A stretch of 64,000 nt of DNA from contig NZ_FCNZ02000006.1 in NCBI RefSeq assembly GCF_001544495.1, forward strand, positions 1-64,000, read 5' to 3'. Position 1 is the first letter of the stretch, and the number at the start of each line of letters is the position of its first letter. Origin of the DNA: Caballeronia telluris (GTDB lineage: Bacteria; Pseudomonadota; Gammaproteobacteria; Burkholderiales; Burkholderiaceae). Shown piece after piece: positions 53,604-62,269 of the stretch. The notes under the pieces are model-generated. The model saw only the letters and a list, made by a program, of their open reading frames with translations, was not told where the DNA came from and did not search any database. Position numbers and translations under genes: made by a program.

Positions 53604-54349
53604 GAATCGCTCGCTGAGGCCTGTTCCGGTGCGACGGCCGGTTCGGCCGTCTGCTCGGCCGCCGGTGCAACGCCGGCCGGCGCCTCGCCGATGGCCGGCG
53701 CCTGTTCCGACGTCGCAGCCTGTTCGGACTTGCGTGCCGCCTTCGCGGCGCGGTTCGATTCCGAATTGCGGGCCCGCACGGCATCTTCCGCTGACACCTC
53801 GCCCACGGCCGTGCCGCCGAGATCCACGCGCGGCGCGCCCTCGACGAGACTCGACCAGTAACGGCTGCCGCGACACCAGATCTTGATGGCGTCGCGCAAC
53901 TCGGCTTCCGTCAGCGCTAGTTGTTCCGCCTGCGCGACCAGATCCTTGAAGATGCCGACCTTCAGCGGAACCTTCGACGCCGGCTTTTTCGGGAACGCCT
54001 GCGGGAAGCTGTTCTGCAGCTTGCGGATCGTCAGGACGACGGGATCGGTCGGCTTCGCGTCGACGGGCTTTGCCTGCACCGGCGCCGGACGCGGCGACTT
54101 CGCGCGCTCGGGCCGTGCGTGCGCCGTCCTCGCCTGTCCTGACTTCGACTGCGCGGGCTTCGACTGCGCGCCCTTCGCTTGTGCGCCCTTCGCTTGCGAC
54201 GGTTGTGCGTCGCGGCCGGGCTCGCCCGCCTGCGGACGATGCTGCCGGGAAGGCTTGTTCGGTTTGGACGCCTCGGACGTCTTCGGCGGCGGCGTTTTCG
54301 CCCGTTTCGCCAGTTGCTCTTTCAGTGCCGCGAGTTGCTCGAAGCCCAT
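53600..54349 (-). CDS. proQ: ProQ/FinO-domain RNA-binding protein
   Basis: A 249-residue protein with an N-terminal basic disordered region that contains Ala/Lys/Gln repeats (QAKGAQAKGAQSKPAQ), a ProQ/FinO RNA-chaperone domain (about residues 95-175; LQNSFPQAFPKKPASKVPLKVGIF; AIKIWCRGSRYW) and an acidic Ala/Glu-rich tail. Such proteins bind structured small RNAs and mRNA 3' ends. ATG 54349 is the first start after which the sequence is protein-like; the in-frame extension to 54583 crosses a terminator. It is convergent with chrA. Confidence 0.85.
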   Translation of the reverse strand: MGFEQLAALKEQLAKRAKTPPPKTSEASKPNKPSRQHRPQAGEPGRDAQPSQAKGAQAKGAQSKPAQSKSGQARTAHARPERAKSPRPAPVQAKPVDAKPTDPVVLTIRKLQNSFPQAFPKKPASKVPLKVGIFKDLVAQAEQLALTEAELRDAIKIWCRGSRYWSSLVEGAPRVDLGGTAVGEVSAEDAVRARNSESNRAAKAARKSEQAATSEQAPAIGEAPAGVAPAAEQTAEPAVAPEQASASDS

Positions 54350-54520
54350 GGTGCATGCCTCAGGAAGTTTTCGATGCCGGTCGTAAATGACGAGCGCCAG
54401 TCGGCCGCTCGTCGCGTGACCGCAGAACGCATGATACGCAACCGGTCCGCATCGTGCCGCGCGAATCAAGCGAATCGCGTGTGAACCGGCGCTGGCCGCC
54501 GGTCGGGGCGAGCGGCGGGC

Positions 54521-54549
54521 AAAAAAAAGCCCGCTCAGTTTGAGCGGGC
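54521..54549 (-). terminator. Rho-independent terminator after the LysR gene
   Basis: On the minus strand: a 9-base perfect stem (54549-54541 with 54537-54529), a 3-base loop and eight T (54528-54521). It lies 89 bases downstream of the LysR stop and would end its transcript before proQ. Confidence 0.9.
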
Positions 54550-54637
54550 ACAATCCATATCGGTTGAGACATGGAGGAGACACGATCAGTATAAACCCGA
54601 ATCGTGTAAACCGCTAGTGCAAGATGCATCCTATTGC

Positions 54638-55534
54638 TTATCGAAATTGGCGAAGGAAATCGACGAAGGCCCGCAGCGGCGCCGGCATGTACCGGCGGCT
54701 CGGGTAATACAGGAACGGCCCTGAAAAGCTGCACCACCAGTCTTCGAGCAGCGGTTCGAGCGCGCCGCTTTCGAACGCGGGCGCGAGCCACTCCTCGAAC
54801 AGGAAAATGACGCCCAAGCCCGCCACCGCCGCGCTCACCGCCATGTCGGCTGCGATGGTCGTCACGACGAGCGGCCCGCTCGGGTCCACGCGCACCGTCT
54901 TGCCCTTGCGCTCGTATTCCCAGGGCGGCATCGCACCGCTCGCGAAGCGCTGTCGGATGCACGCGTGTCCGAGCAGATCGCGCGGATGGCGCAGCCGCGC
55001 GCGCCCCGCGAGATAGGCGGGCGAGGCGGCGGTCGCGAAGCGCTGCCGCCTCGGGCCGATCGGCACCGCGATCATGTCCTGTTCGAGCCGCTCCTCGTAA
55101 CGCACGCCGGCGTCGCAACCGGCGGCGAGCACGTCGACGAAGGTATCGTCGACAGTCAGTTCGAGCCGGATGTCCGGATGTGCGCGCAGAAATGCCTCGA
55201 CGATCGGCGACAGAAAGAGCCGCGCCGCGACGGCCGGCACATTCAGCCGCAGCGTGCCGCGCGGACTCTCGCGAAAACCGTTGACGACGTCGAGCGCGGC
55301 CTCCACTTCGCCGAGCGCCGGCACGAGCCGCTCCAGCAGTTGCGTGCCGGCTTCGGTGAGCGTGACGCTTCGCGTCGTGCGCTGGAAGAGCCGCACGCCG
55401 GCCTGCGCCTCCAGCCGGCGCACGGCGGCGCTCAACGCGGATGCCGAATAACCGCTCGTGCGCGCCGCCTCGCGAAAACCGCGGCTCTGCGCGACCGCCA
55501 TGAACGCCGCCAGGTTGCCCAGATCCAACGCCAT
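54638..55534 (-). CDS. LysR-family transcriptional regulator
   Basis: A 298-residue LysR protein with an N-terminal winged HTH (residues 1-60; MAVAQSRGFREAARTSGYSASALSAAVRRLEAQ) and a two-lobed effector domain. ATG 55534 has a GGAGG ribosome site; the extension to 55609 enters the promoter region. It diverges from the pdxI-like gene across 140 bases, the classic arrangement for a LysR regulator and its target. Confidence 0.92.
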   Translation of the reverse strand: MALDLGNLAAFMAVAQSRGFREAARTSGYSASALSAAVRRLEAQAGVRLFQRTTRSVTLTEAGTQLLERLVPALGEVEAALDVVNGFRESPRGTLRLNVPAVAARLFLSPIVEAFLRAHPDIRLELTVDDTFVDVLAAGCDAGVRYEERLEQDMIAVPIGPRRQRFATAASPAYLAGRARLRHPRDLLGHACIRQRFASGAMPPWEYERKGKTVRVDPSGPLVVTTIAADMAVSAAVAGLGVIFLFEEWLAPAFESGALEPLLEDWWCSFSGPFLYYPSRRYMPAPLRAFVDFLRQFR

Positions 55535-55674
55535 CGCGCGCCTCCGCCGTTCAGATCGCAAAGCGATCATTGTGCAGCTTCTCGCACGACCTGTATCGAA
55601 TGAATCCACTTATCGCACAACGTGCTCGCGCCTATAGTTTCTCCACGGCAATCCCACATCAACGGAGAAATCGC

Positions 55675-56559
55675 ATGACTTCCTCAAGCCATCTCGGCGG
55701 GCACTTTACCTTCGCGGACGGCGCGATCACGGTGAACCGCATGGGCTACGGCGCGATGCAGCTCGCCGGTCCCCAGGTCTTCGGGCCGCCCAAGGACGAA
55801 GACGCGGCCGTCGCCGTGCTGCGCGAAGCGATCGCGCGCGGTGTCGATCACATCGATACGTCCGATTTCTACGGCCCGCATGTCACCAATCAGCTCATCC
55901 GCCGCGCGCTGCATCCGTATTCCGACGACCTCGTGATCGTCACGAAAGTGGGCGCGCGCAGGGAAGCGGACAAGTCGTGGCCCGCCGCGCTCTCGCCGAA
56001 GGAACTCACCGACGCCGTGCACGACAATCTGCGCAATCTCGGCCTGGACGCGCTCGACGTCGTCAATCTGCGGGTCGGCGGCGTTCATGGGCCGTCGGAG
56101 GCGTCCATCGAAGCGCCGCTGACCGTGCTCGCCGACCTCAAGCGCCAGGGGCTGATCCGCCATATCGGTCTGAGCAACGTCACGCAGCGGCAATACGAGG
56201 AGGCGCGGCCGATCGCGGAGATCGTCTGTGTGCAGAATCACTACAACCTCGCGCATCGCGACGACGATCCGATGATCGACGCGCTCGCCGCCGAAGGTGT
56301 CGCGTACACGCCGTTCTTTCCGCTGGGCGGGTTCACGCCGCTGCAATCGTCGGCGCTGGATCGCGCCGCCGCCGCGCTCGGCGCCACGCCGATGCAGGTT
56401 GCGCTCGCGTGGCTGCTGCAACGCTCGCCGAATATCCTGCTGATTCCGGGGACATCGTCGGTCGGGCATCTGCACGAGAATCTCGCGGCGGCGTCGCTCG
56501 CGATTCCGCCCGAGGTATTGGCCGAACTGAACGCGATCGGGTCCGGCGCGCAGGGTTGA
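55675..56559 (+). CDS. pdxI: PdxI-like aldo/keto reductase (pyridoxal reductase)
   Basis: A 294-residue aldo/keto reductase closely recalling E. coli YdbC/PdxI (VNRMGYGAMQLAGPQVFGPP; HIDTSDFYGPHVTNQLIR; YTPFFPLGGFTPLQSS; ILLIPGTSSVGHLHENL). Asp61, Tyr66 and Lys91 of the AKR tetrad are present; the usual His region reads LDVVNLRVGG, as in YdbC. PdxI reduces pyridoxal to pyridoxine with NADPH. ATG 55675 has GGAGAAA upstream. It faces the LysR gene and converges on arsH. Confidence 0.85.
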   Translation: MTSSSHLGGHFTFADGAITVNRMGYGAMQLAGPQVFGPPKDEDAAVAVLREAIARGVDHIDTSDFYGPHVTNQLIRRALHPYSDDLVIVTKVGARREADKSWPAALSPKELTDAVHDNLRNLGLDALDVVNLRVGGVHGPSEASIEAPLTVLADLKRQGLIRHIGLSNVTQRQYEEARPIAEIVCVQNHYNLAHRDDDPMIDALAAEGVAYTPFFPLGGFTPLQSSALDRAAAALGATPMQVALAWLLQRSPNILLIPGTSSVGHLHENLAAASLAIPPEVLAELNAIGSGAQG

Positions 56560-56573
56560 ACGCGGCTGCGTCG

Positions 56574-57356
56574 TTATTCGACTTCGCCGTCGTCGGAGTC
56601 GGCGTCAGTGTGGGCGTCGCGGGCGCCGGAGGTCGTTTCGTGGTCCATCGCGGCGCTTGCTAGCGATGTCGCGAGTTCCGGACGCGCTTCCTTGCGCTCG
56701 CTGTAACGGTCGGTTAGATAGTCGGTCCGGTCGCGCACGAGCAGCGTGAACTTGATCAACTCCTCCATCACGTCGACGACCCGGTCGTAGTACGAGGAAG
56801 GCTTCATGCGTCCGTCGGCATCGAATTCCTGCCAGGCCTTCGCCACCGACGACTGGTTCGGGATGGTCACCATCCGCATCCACCGGCCAAGCACGCGCAG
56901 CGCATTGACCGCGTTGAACGACTGCGAGCCGCCGCTCACCTGCATCACCGCCAGCGTGCGGCCCTGCGTCGGACGCACGCCGCCCGTTTCGAGCGGCAGC
57001 CAATCGATCTGGTTCTTGAACACCGCGGTCAGCGTGCCGTGGCGCTCCGGACTGCACCAGACCTGCCCTTCCGACCAGAGCGAGAGCGCGCGGAGTTCGC
57101 CGACTTTCGGATGATCGGCGGGAACGCTGTCGGCCAGCGGCAGGCCGTGCGGATCGAAGACGCGCGTCTCGGCGCCGAGATGCCGCAGGATGCGCTCGGC
57201 TTCGAACGTGAGCAGCCGGCTGTACGACGTCGGCCGAAGCGACCCATACAGCAGCAGGATGCGCGGCGGATGCAACGAATTCGACAAAGGGGTGAGCTTG
57301 GCGAGGTCGGGTACGTCGGCATGAGGTGCGCTCAGATTCGGCAAGTCGGACGACAT
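56574..57356 (-). CDS. arsH: Arsenical-resistance protein ArsH
   Basis: A 260-residue NADPH-dependent FMN reductase of the ArsH type, which oxidises trivalent organoarsenicals. The flavodoxin-like motif is [21 protein letters not shown], with the ArsH-specific [22 protein letters not shown] and [34 protein letters not shown] further on. The C-terminal 30 residues are acidic and disordered. ATG 57356 shares one base with the arsR stop (TGATG), and AGGAA lies upstream. No arsB, arsC or arsP is in the window. Confidence 0.9.
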   Translation of the reverse strand: MSSDLPNLSAPHADVPDLAKLTPLSNSLHPPRILLLYGSLRPTSYSRLLTFEAERILRHLGAETRVFDPHGLPLADSVPADHPKVGELRALSLWSEGQVWCSPERHGTLTAVFKNQIDWLPLETGGVRPTQGRTLAVMQVSGGSQSFNAVNALRVLGRWMRMVTIPNQSSVAKAWQEFDADGRMKPSSYYDRVVDVMEELIKFTLLVRDRTDYLTDRYSERKEARPELATSLASAAMDHETTSGARDAHTDADSDDGEVE

Positions 57357-57679
57357 CAGCAATTTCCTGGTTGAAGCGCGCCGGCCGCGCAGGCGGCGCC
57401 CGAGCAGCAGTTCTCGGTCAGAAAGCCGATGAGACCGTTCATCGCATCGAAATTAGCCGAGTAGTAGATAAAGCGACCCTCCTGCCGGCCGCTCACTAGC
57501 GCGGCGTGCGACAGGTCCTTCAGATGGAACGACAGTCCGGAAGGCGTGAGGCCGAGTTGCTGGGCGATTTCGCCCGCCGGCAAGCCGGCCGGACCGGCGA
57601 CGACGAGCGCGCGAAAGACCGCGAGCCGCGAATCGTGGGCGAGCGCGCCAAGCGCGCGTACTGCGAGGTTCGAGTCCAT
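57356..57679 (-). CDS. arsR: ArsR-family arsenite-responsive repressor
   Basis: A 107-residue winged-helix repressor (HTH about residues 35-65; [21 protein letters not shown]). Metal-binding cysteines lie at the C-terminus (Cys91-Cys92 and Cys97 in ENCCSGAAC, plus terminal Cys107) rather than in the alpha-3 helix, as in the Acidithiobacillus-type ArsR with three C-terminal cysteines. Arsenite should release it from the operator at 57706-57734. It is coupled to arsH. Confidence 0.93.
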   Translation of the reverse strand: MDSNLAVRALGALAHDSRLAVFRALVVAGPAGLPAGEIAQQLGLTPSGLSFHLKDLSHAALVSGRQEGRFIYYSANFDAMNGLIGFLTENCCSGAACAAGALQPGNC

Positions 57680-57705
57680 GTCGCGGAGAATACGCGCGTC
57701 GCGAT

Positions 57706-57734
57706 GTTATTTCAAGTTTTGTTGAAACGATAAC
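57706..57734. promoter_or_regulatory. ArsR operator candidate
   Basis: An extended inverted repeat GTTAT-TTCAA-GTTTTG-TTGAA-ACG-ATAAC lies 27 bases upstream of the arsR start. The inner arms TTTCAA/TTGAAA (57710-57715 and 57722-57727) are perfect. Place and symmetry fit a self-repressed ArsR operator. Confidence 0.75.
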
Positions 57735-57841
57735 GGCGACGCGATGCCGTTCGCATTGAGCCTCGGCGCATCGCGACCTGTTTTTTCGACCGTTCGCGTC
57801 TATAACGGATTCAATCGACCACCGACCAACAGACAGTTCAC

Positions 57842-58234
57842 ATGGATGACGCACACCGGCTGAAGTACTTGCGAATCGCGCTGGTCGTGGTCGGCGCGAT
57901 ATCGGTCGCGGGGTTTTATCCGCTGATGATCGTCTGGCCTTCGGGCTGGGCGTGGCAAGCCGGCTATTCCGACTATCCGGCGATGATCGTCGGCATCTAC
58001 GCGACGCTCGGCGTGTTCCTGATCCGGGCCGCGCGCGATCCGCTCGACCACCTCAGCCTGATCTGGTTCACGGTCTGGTCGAGCGTGGTTCACGGTTCGA
58101 TCATGGCGGTGCAGTCGTTCGCCCATCCGGCGCATCGCGCTCACCTGCTCGGCGACGTCCCCGCGCTCTTCATCGTCGCGATCGTGCTGGCGGTGCTGAC
58201 ACCGCGCAAGGGAAAGGCATCATCCTTGCGGTAG
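57842..58234 (+). CDS. Small four-helix membrane protein (DUF6632-like)
   Basis: A 130-residue membrane protein with four hydrophobic segments (about residues 12-32, 45-63, 72-92, 105-120) and the motif WFTVWSSVVHGSIMAVQSF. It looks like the DUF6632 family; function unknown. Its start is 162 bases from arsR on the other strand, so it may share the arsR operator region by chance. Confidence 0.72.
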   Translation: MDDAHRLKYLRIALVVVGAISVAGFYPLMIVWPSGWAWQAGYSDYPAMIVGIYATLGVFLIRAARDPLDHLSLIWFTVWSSVVHGSIMAVQSFAHPAHRAHLLGDVPALFIVAIVLAVLTPRKGKASSLR

Positions 58235-58294
58235 TACGATGCGCATTCGGACCCGACGCGCCGCCTGCCGAAAACTCTTGCAAGGATTGACATC

Positions 58295-58969
58295 ATGCGA
58301 ATCGAAACCTCGTTCCTGTTCGATCTCGACGGCACGCTCGTCGACAGCGTGTACCAGCACGTGCTCGCCTGGAAGGAAGCCCTCGACGACGAAGGAATCG
58401 AGCTGTCGGTGTGGCGCATCCATCGCAAGATCGGCATGAGCGGCGGCCTGTTCACCAACCAGTTGCTGCGCGAGACGCACGGCGAGATCAGTCCGGATCG
58501 CGTCGAGCGGCTGCGGCGCTCGCATGCCGAGGCGTATCAGCGGCTGCGCGCGCAGGTGTGTCCGCTGCCGGGCGCGCGCGAACTGCTCGCGGCGCTGACG
58601 CAGGCCGGCACGCGCTGGGCCATCGCGACAAGCGGCCGGATGGAGACGGCGGCGGTGAATCTGGCGGCGCTGGGCGTCGATCCGGCGACGGCGGTCGTCG
58701 TCACGCGCGACGACGTGAAATACGCGAAGCCCGATCCCGACCTGTTCATCGCGGCGGCAGAGCGGCTCGGCGTGTCGATCGAACACACGGTGGTGGTCGG
58801 AGACAGCATCTGGGACATGCTCGCCGCGCGACGCTGCCGCTCGCTCGGCGTCGGCTTGCTGTCGGGCGGATATGGCATGGACGAACTGGAACGCGCGGGC
58901 GCGCTGCGCGTCTACGAAGATCCAGCGGACCTGCTGCGGCATCTGGACGAAGTGGCCGCGCGGCCGTAG
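58295..58969 (+). CDS. HAD-superfamily hydrolase (phosphoglycolate-phosphatase-like)
   Basis: A 224-residue HAD enzyme: motif I FDLDGTLVDS (Asp10 nucleophile, Asp12), motif II ATSG, motif III lysine in YAKPDPDLF, and motif IV VVVGDSIWDM. The helical cap (about residues 18-85) places it with Gph/beta-phosphoglucomutase-type phosphatases; the substrate is unknown. ATG 58295 has CAAGGA upstream. A hairpin follows the stop. Confidence 0.9.
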   Translation: MRIETSFLFDLDGTLVDSVYQHVLAWKEALDDEGIELSVWRIHRKIGMSGGLFTNQLLRETHGEISPDRVERLRRSHAEAYQRLRAQVCPLPGARELLAALTQAGTRWAIATSGRMETAAVNLAALGVDPATAVVVTRDDVKYAKPDPDLFIAAAERLGVSIEHTVVVGDSIWDMLAARRCRSLGVGLLSGGYGMDELERAGALRVYEDPADLLRHLDEVAARP

Positions 58970-58972
58970 CGG

Positions 58973-59009
58973 CCGGGAGTCCGCGCGAACGCGGCGCGGA
59001 TCTCCCCGG
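58973..59009. terminator. GC-rich hairpin between convergent genes
   Basis: An imperfect 14-16-base stem (58973-58986 with 58994-59009) lies in the 57-base gap between the HAD gene and the DUF3597 gene. It lacks a T-run, so it probably acts as a two-way barrier or mRNA-end hairpin. Confidence 0.45.
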
Positions 59010-59026
59010 TTCGACGTGCTCGTCGA

Positions 59027-59473
59027 TCAGTTTTTGAGGTCGTCGGGCACCTTGCCGCCGTTTTCCGCGAGCTTCTGCATGACCGCCTTGTGCAGCCACA
59101 TGTTCATCGCTGCCGAATCCTCCGTGTTTCCGCCGTAGTGCAGTTCCTGCGCCAGTTCCTTGCGCGCGGCGAGACTGCTATCGAGCCCCAGCAGTTTCAT
59201 CAGATCGACAATCGACGTGCGCCAGTTCAGTTCCTGCCCCTGGCTCGCCTGCATGCTGACCAGAACGGCTTCGACATCCACGGCTGGCATCGGCGTGACG
59301 GGCGGCTGGACCGCGCCCGCCGCGGCTGGCGTCGACGAACCCGACGGCGCGGCGGACGCCGACGCGGGGCTCGGCTGCTGCGGCGTGGCAGGCGCTGCGG
59401 TCGCGCCGGAACCCGAGGCGGCCGGATGGTCGTGCGGGAAAATCTTGTTGAGGATGGTCGAGAAGATGCTCAT
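59027..59473 (-). CDS. DUF3597-domain protein
   Basis: A 148-residue soluble protein that begins MSIFSTILNKIFPHDHP, followed by an Ala/Ser/Pro-rich linker and the DUF3597 domain (about residues 65-145; LNWRTSIVDLMKLLGLDSSLAARKELA; ELHYGGNTEDSAAMNMWLHKAVM). DUF3597 resembles a small helical peptidoglycan- or phage-associated domain; function unknown. ATG 59473 is the first Met of the conserved MSIFS start. Confidence 0.82.
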   Translation of the reverse strand: MSIFSTILNKIFPHDHPAASGSGATAAPATPQQPSPASASAAPSGSSTPAAAGAVQPPVTPMPAVDVEAVLVSMQASQGQELNWRTSIVDLMKLLGLDSSLAARKELAQELHYGGNTEDSAAMNMWLHKAVMQKLAENGGKVPDDLKN

Positions 59474-59889
59474 GTCGGTCTCCGAGAAGTGGGCTGATTG
59501 CCTCGTCCCCAAGCGCAACGATCGTTCCCAGCCATTCGCTTTTGCGTCGATGTGCGTGTTTGCCTGCCTGCCCGGCCACATCGTGGGCGCACGCGTCAGA
59601 AGCGTTTTCTTCCCGCTGATGCCGAATTGCAACGCCGATCAAAAAATGCCTGCCGCCCTTGAAGCGGCGCCCTATAACAAAAGCAGGAAGCAAGAAAGCC
59701 GGCACGCACGCATGCATCCTCCGCCGTATGAATCGCAGACGGCAGCCAGTCGTTAAGCGTTTCGTGAAGAACGCAAGAGCCGCTTCCCCGGAACGCGCGC
59801 GCGAATCCTCGCGCCGCGCATCTTCTAACCGAACCCATGTCGCGCGAGCCAGGGACTCCCGCCCCGAGCCTCATGCAAGGAGCATCAAA
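59474..59889. other. Divergent intergenic region (DUF3597 / small exported protein)
   Basis: A 416-base gap with no convincing gene. Promoters for both flanking genes must lie here. A TATAAC at 59673-59678 is present without a well-spaced -35. Confidence 0.5.
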
Positions 59890-60180
59890 ATGAAATCCAC
59901 TTTCGTTTTGACCGCAGCCGCCGCCGCGGCCGGCCTCGTCTTACTCTTGTTGCCGGAAATCGCGGGCGGCCAGGAAACGCGCAGCGCCCCGCCGAGCGCG
60001 CGCGCGACGATGCAGCACAACGCCAATCAGTCGGCGCAGTCGACGACCGACATGTCCTACGGCGGCGTCACCGATACACAAGGCGCCGCAGGCGGCGTCA
60101 ACGCGGCGCCCGTTCCCGCCGACACCGCGCCGGGTCAGGACAAGGGCGGCCTGCCGTCGACGCAGGCGCCCTCGCGGTAG
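59890..60180 (+). CDS. Small exported protein with MSYGG motif, unknown function
   Basis: A 96-residue protein with an N-terminal hydrophobic signal (MKSTFVLTAAAAAAGLVLLL, cleavage near AGGQ) and a Gln/Ser/Ala/Pro-rich mature part with TTDMSYGGVTDTQGAAGG. The plan matches the protein at 40903 (SYGG after a Gln-rich stretch). It is preceded by AAGGAG. No known family was recognised. Confidence 0.72.
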   Translation: MKSTFVLTAAAAAAGLVLLLLPEIAGGQETRSAPPSARATMQHNANQSAQSTTDMSYGGVTDTQGAAGGVNAAPVPADTAPGQDKGGLPSTQAPSR

Positions 60181-60256
60181 TAATGCACAGTCTTCCGCCA
60201 GCGGATGAACCGGAGCCGGGCTCGCATCCCGCGGCCCGGCCGGTTCGTGACGCCCG

Positions 60257-62269
60257 CTAGCGCGCGTCACTCACGGTCGTGTTCATCGTCTGACCCGCGA
60301 TCAACGTGTTTTTCAGCGCGATGTCGTGCACGTTGTACGCGTAGATCGGCCCGGGCGTCGTCGAGGTGGCCGGACCGGCGGCAACCGGCGTGCCGAAGTC
60401 GCAGTTCGTGATGGTCACGCCCGTGATCGCCGGAATCGTCGGCGTGGGTGCCGGACCGTTGTAGTCGAACGCGACCGGACCCTGCGCCACGATCGCCTGA
60501 AAGCACGAGCCCGTCAGCCCGTTGAGCGTCACGTTGCTCGCCTTCACGTTCGAAATGTTGACGTTCTGCACGAGCGCCGGACGCGTGCGGATCGCGTCCT
60601 TCGACGGCTGGTAGTCGCAGTCGAACGTGACGATCCCGCCCTGCGCCGCCGACGGATTCGCCGCCGCGGCCGTCGCCACGCCGAGCGGCACGCTCGCGTT
60701 GATCGGACTGCCCGCGAGCAGGCTGCTGCCGTAGCCCGAAGGCGTCAGGCTCACGCCGTTCGGCAGCGTCACGTTGTCGACGTAGAAATCCTTCACGAAG
60801 CCACCGCGGTTCATGTTGGTCTTGATGCGGATCGCGATGTTGAGCGAATTGGTCGCCCAGAACTGGTTGAGCATCGCGAGATTGCGCGCGTAGATCTTCT
60901 GCACGCCGCCGCCCATTTCGCTGCCGAGCGTGATGCCGCCGTGGCCGCTGTTCATCGTGCAGTTCTGGATGACGTGGTTCTGCGCCGGGCCGTATTCGTT
61001 GTCGAGGTTCTTGCCCGACTTGATCGCGATGCAGTCGTCGCCGGTATTGAACACGACGCTGTCGCACAGGACCATGTCGCACGCGTCGGGATCGAAGCCG
61101 TCGTTGTTCGGGCCGATGCTGTCCACGGTCACGGTGCGGATCACGACGTTCTTGCAGTCGGTCGGATGGTGCTGCCAGAACGGCGTGTTGTTGGTGCGAT
61201 AGCTTTCCATCAGCACGTTCGTGCAGCCGATGAACTCGACCATGCACGGCCGCAGGTAATGGCCGATGCCGAAAATGCGCTTTTCGATGGCGACGCCCGC
61301 CTCCGACAGCGCCGGCAGGTAGTTCTGGTCCTGCTGCCAGGGCGTGGCGGGATCGGTGAGCTGGGTGTAGAGCGTATCGGCGATGCCCGGCGCGGCCGTC
61401 CTCAGATCGACGTTATTCGGGTTGAGATAGGCCTGCGACGGCGTCGACGAGCCTGCGAAACCGTAGGCGCCGCTGTTGCCCTTCCAGGTCCACCAGCAGG
61501 TGCTCGTGTTGCCGGTGCCGGCGAACGGTGTCATCGCCTGGCCGTTGAGGACGGAAGTGTTGCCCTCGCCGGTGATCGCGACGTTCGTCTGGTTGCGCGC
61601 GTAGACCGGCGGGCCGTAGTTCAGGCAGTCGTTCGATTGCCAGCGGCTGTAGTAGAGCTTGCCGTTCGCGCCGCAGTCGATCGGGCCGTCCTTCGCGTAA
61701 TCGGCGGGATTCGGGCTGAAGTAGATCGTGCAGTTCGCGCTCAGGTGGAAGTTGACGTTCGAGAGCAGCACGATCGGGCCGGCGCAATACCACGTGCCCG
61801 CCGGCACCACGACGCTTCCGCCGCCCGCCGTGTTGCATGCCGCGATGGCCGCGAGAAACGCGGGACGCGAATCGAAGGAGCCGGGCGCGTGCGTCTGGTC
61901 GGCGCCCGTGCTGAGCGGAGACTTCGACGGGTCGGTGTACGGATTCGTCGCCGCGACGACGGCGCAGGGTTTCGCGCCGTAATCCGTGACGAGGAACTGG
62001 CGGCTCGGGAACATCGACTGCGCCACGCCCTGCAGCGAGTTGATGATCTGCGTGGCGGCGCCGGTCGAGCCCCAGATCGGATCCTCGACGACGGGCGGCG
62101 TCGCGGGCGAGCCGGAATCGTCGTGGCCGCCGCAGCCGCCGAGCACGCCGAGCGTGCCGAACAGCGACGCGCCCGCCGATACGCCCGCGAACTTCACGAA
62201 AGTGCGTCGCGCAGGCGAATGCAACGCGACGGGTGTGTGCGCCAGCGTCCTGTCCTTCGATTGCTTCAT
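60257..62269 (-). CDS. GH28 polygalacturonase-like glycoside hydrolase, Tat-lipoprotein
   Basis: A 670-residue secreted right-handed beta-helix enzyme. A twin-arginine motif (RRTFVK, Arg21-Arg22) and a lipobox (LGGC, Cys46) suggest Tat export with lipid anchoring. All four GH28 blocks are present: PNNDGFDPDAC (near 387), TGDDCIAIKSG (near 409), GHGGITLGSE (near 441) and IRIKT (near 480). It should cleave polygalacturonate or a decorated pectin. It diverges from a hexuronate-type MFS transporter across 483 bases with repeated GTTGTNNNAC sites. It is longer than single-domain GH28 enzymes (about 400 residues) because of N- and C-terminal extensions. Confidence 0.9.
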   Translation of the reverse strand: MKQSKDRTLAHTPVALHSPARRTFVKFAGVSAGASLFGTLGVLGGCGGHDDSGSPATPPVVEDPIWGSTGAATQIINSLQGVAQSMFPSRQFLVTDYGAKPCAVVAATNPYTDPSKSPLSTGADQTHAPGSFDSRPAFLAAIAACNTAGGGSVVVPAGTWYCAGPIVLLSNVNFHLSANCTIYFSPNPADYAKDGPIDCGANGKLYYSRWQSNDCLNYGPPVYARNQTNVAITGEGNTSVLNGQAMTPFAGTGNTSTCWWTWKGNSGAYGFAGSSTPSQAYLNPNNVDLRTAAPGIADTLYTQLTDPATPWQQDQNYLPALSEAGVAIEKRIFGIGHYLRPCMVEFIGCTNVLMESYRTNNTPFWQHHPTDCKNVVIRTVTVDSIGPNNDGFDPDACDMVLCDSVVFNTGDDCIAIKSGKNLDNEYGPAQNHVIQNCTMNSGHGGITLGSEMGGGVQKIYARNLAMLNQFWATNSLNIAIRIKTNMNRGGFVKDFYVDNVTLPNGVSLTPSGYGSSLLAGSPINASVPLGVATAAAANPSAAQGGIVTFDCDYQPSKDAIRTRPALVQNVNISNVKASNVTLNGLTGSCFQAIVAQGPVAFDYNGPAPTPTIPAITGVTITNCDFGTPVAAGPATSTTPGPIYAYNVHDIALKNTLIAGQTMNTTVSDAR

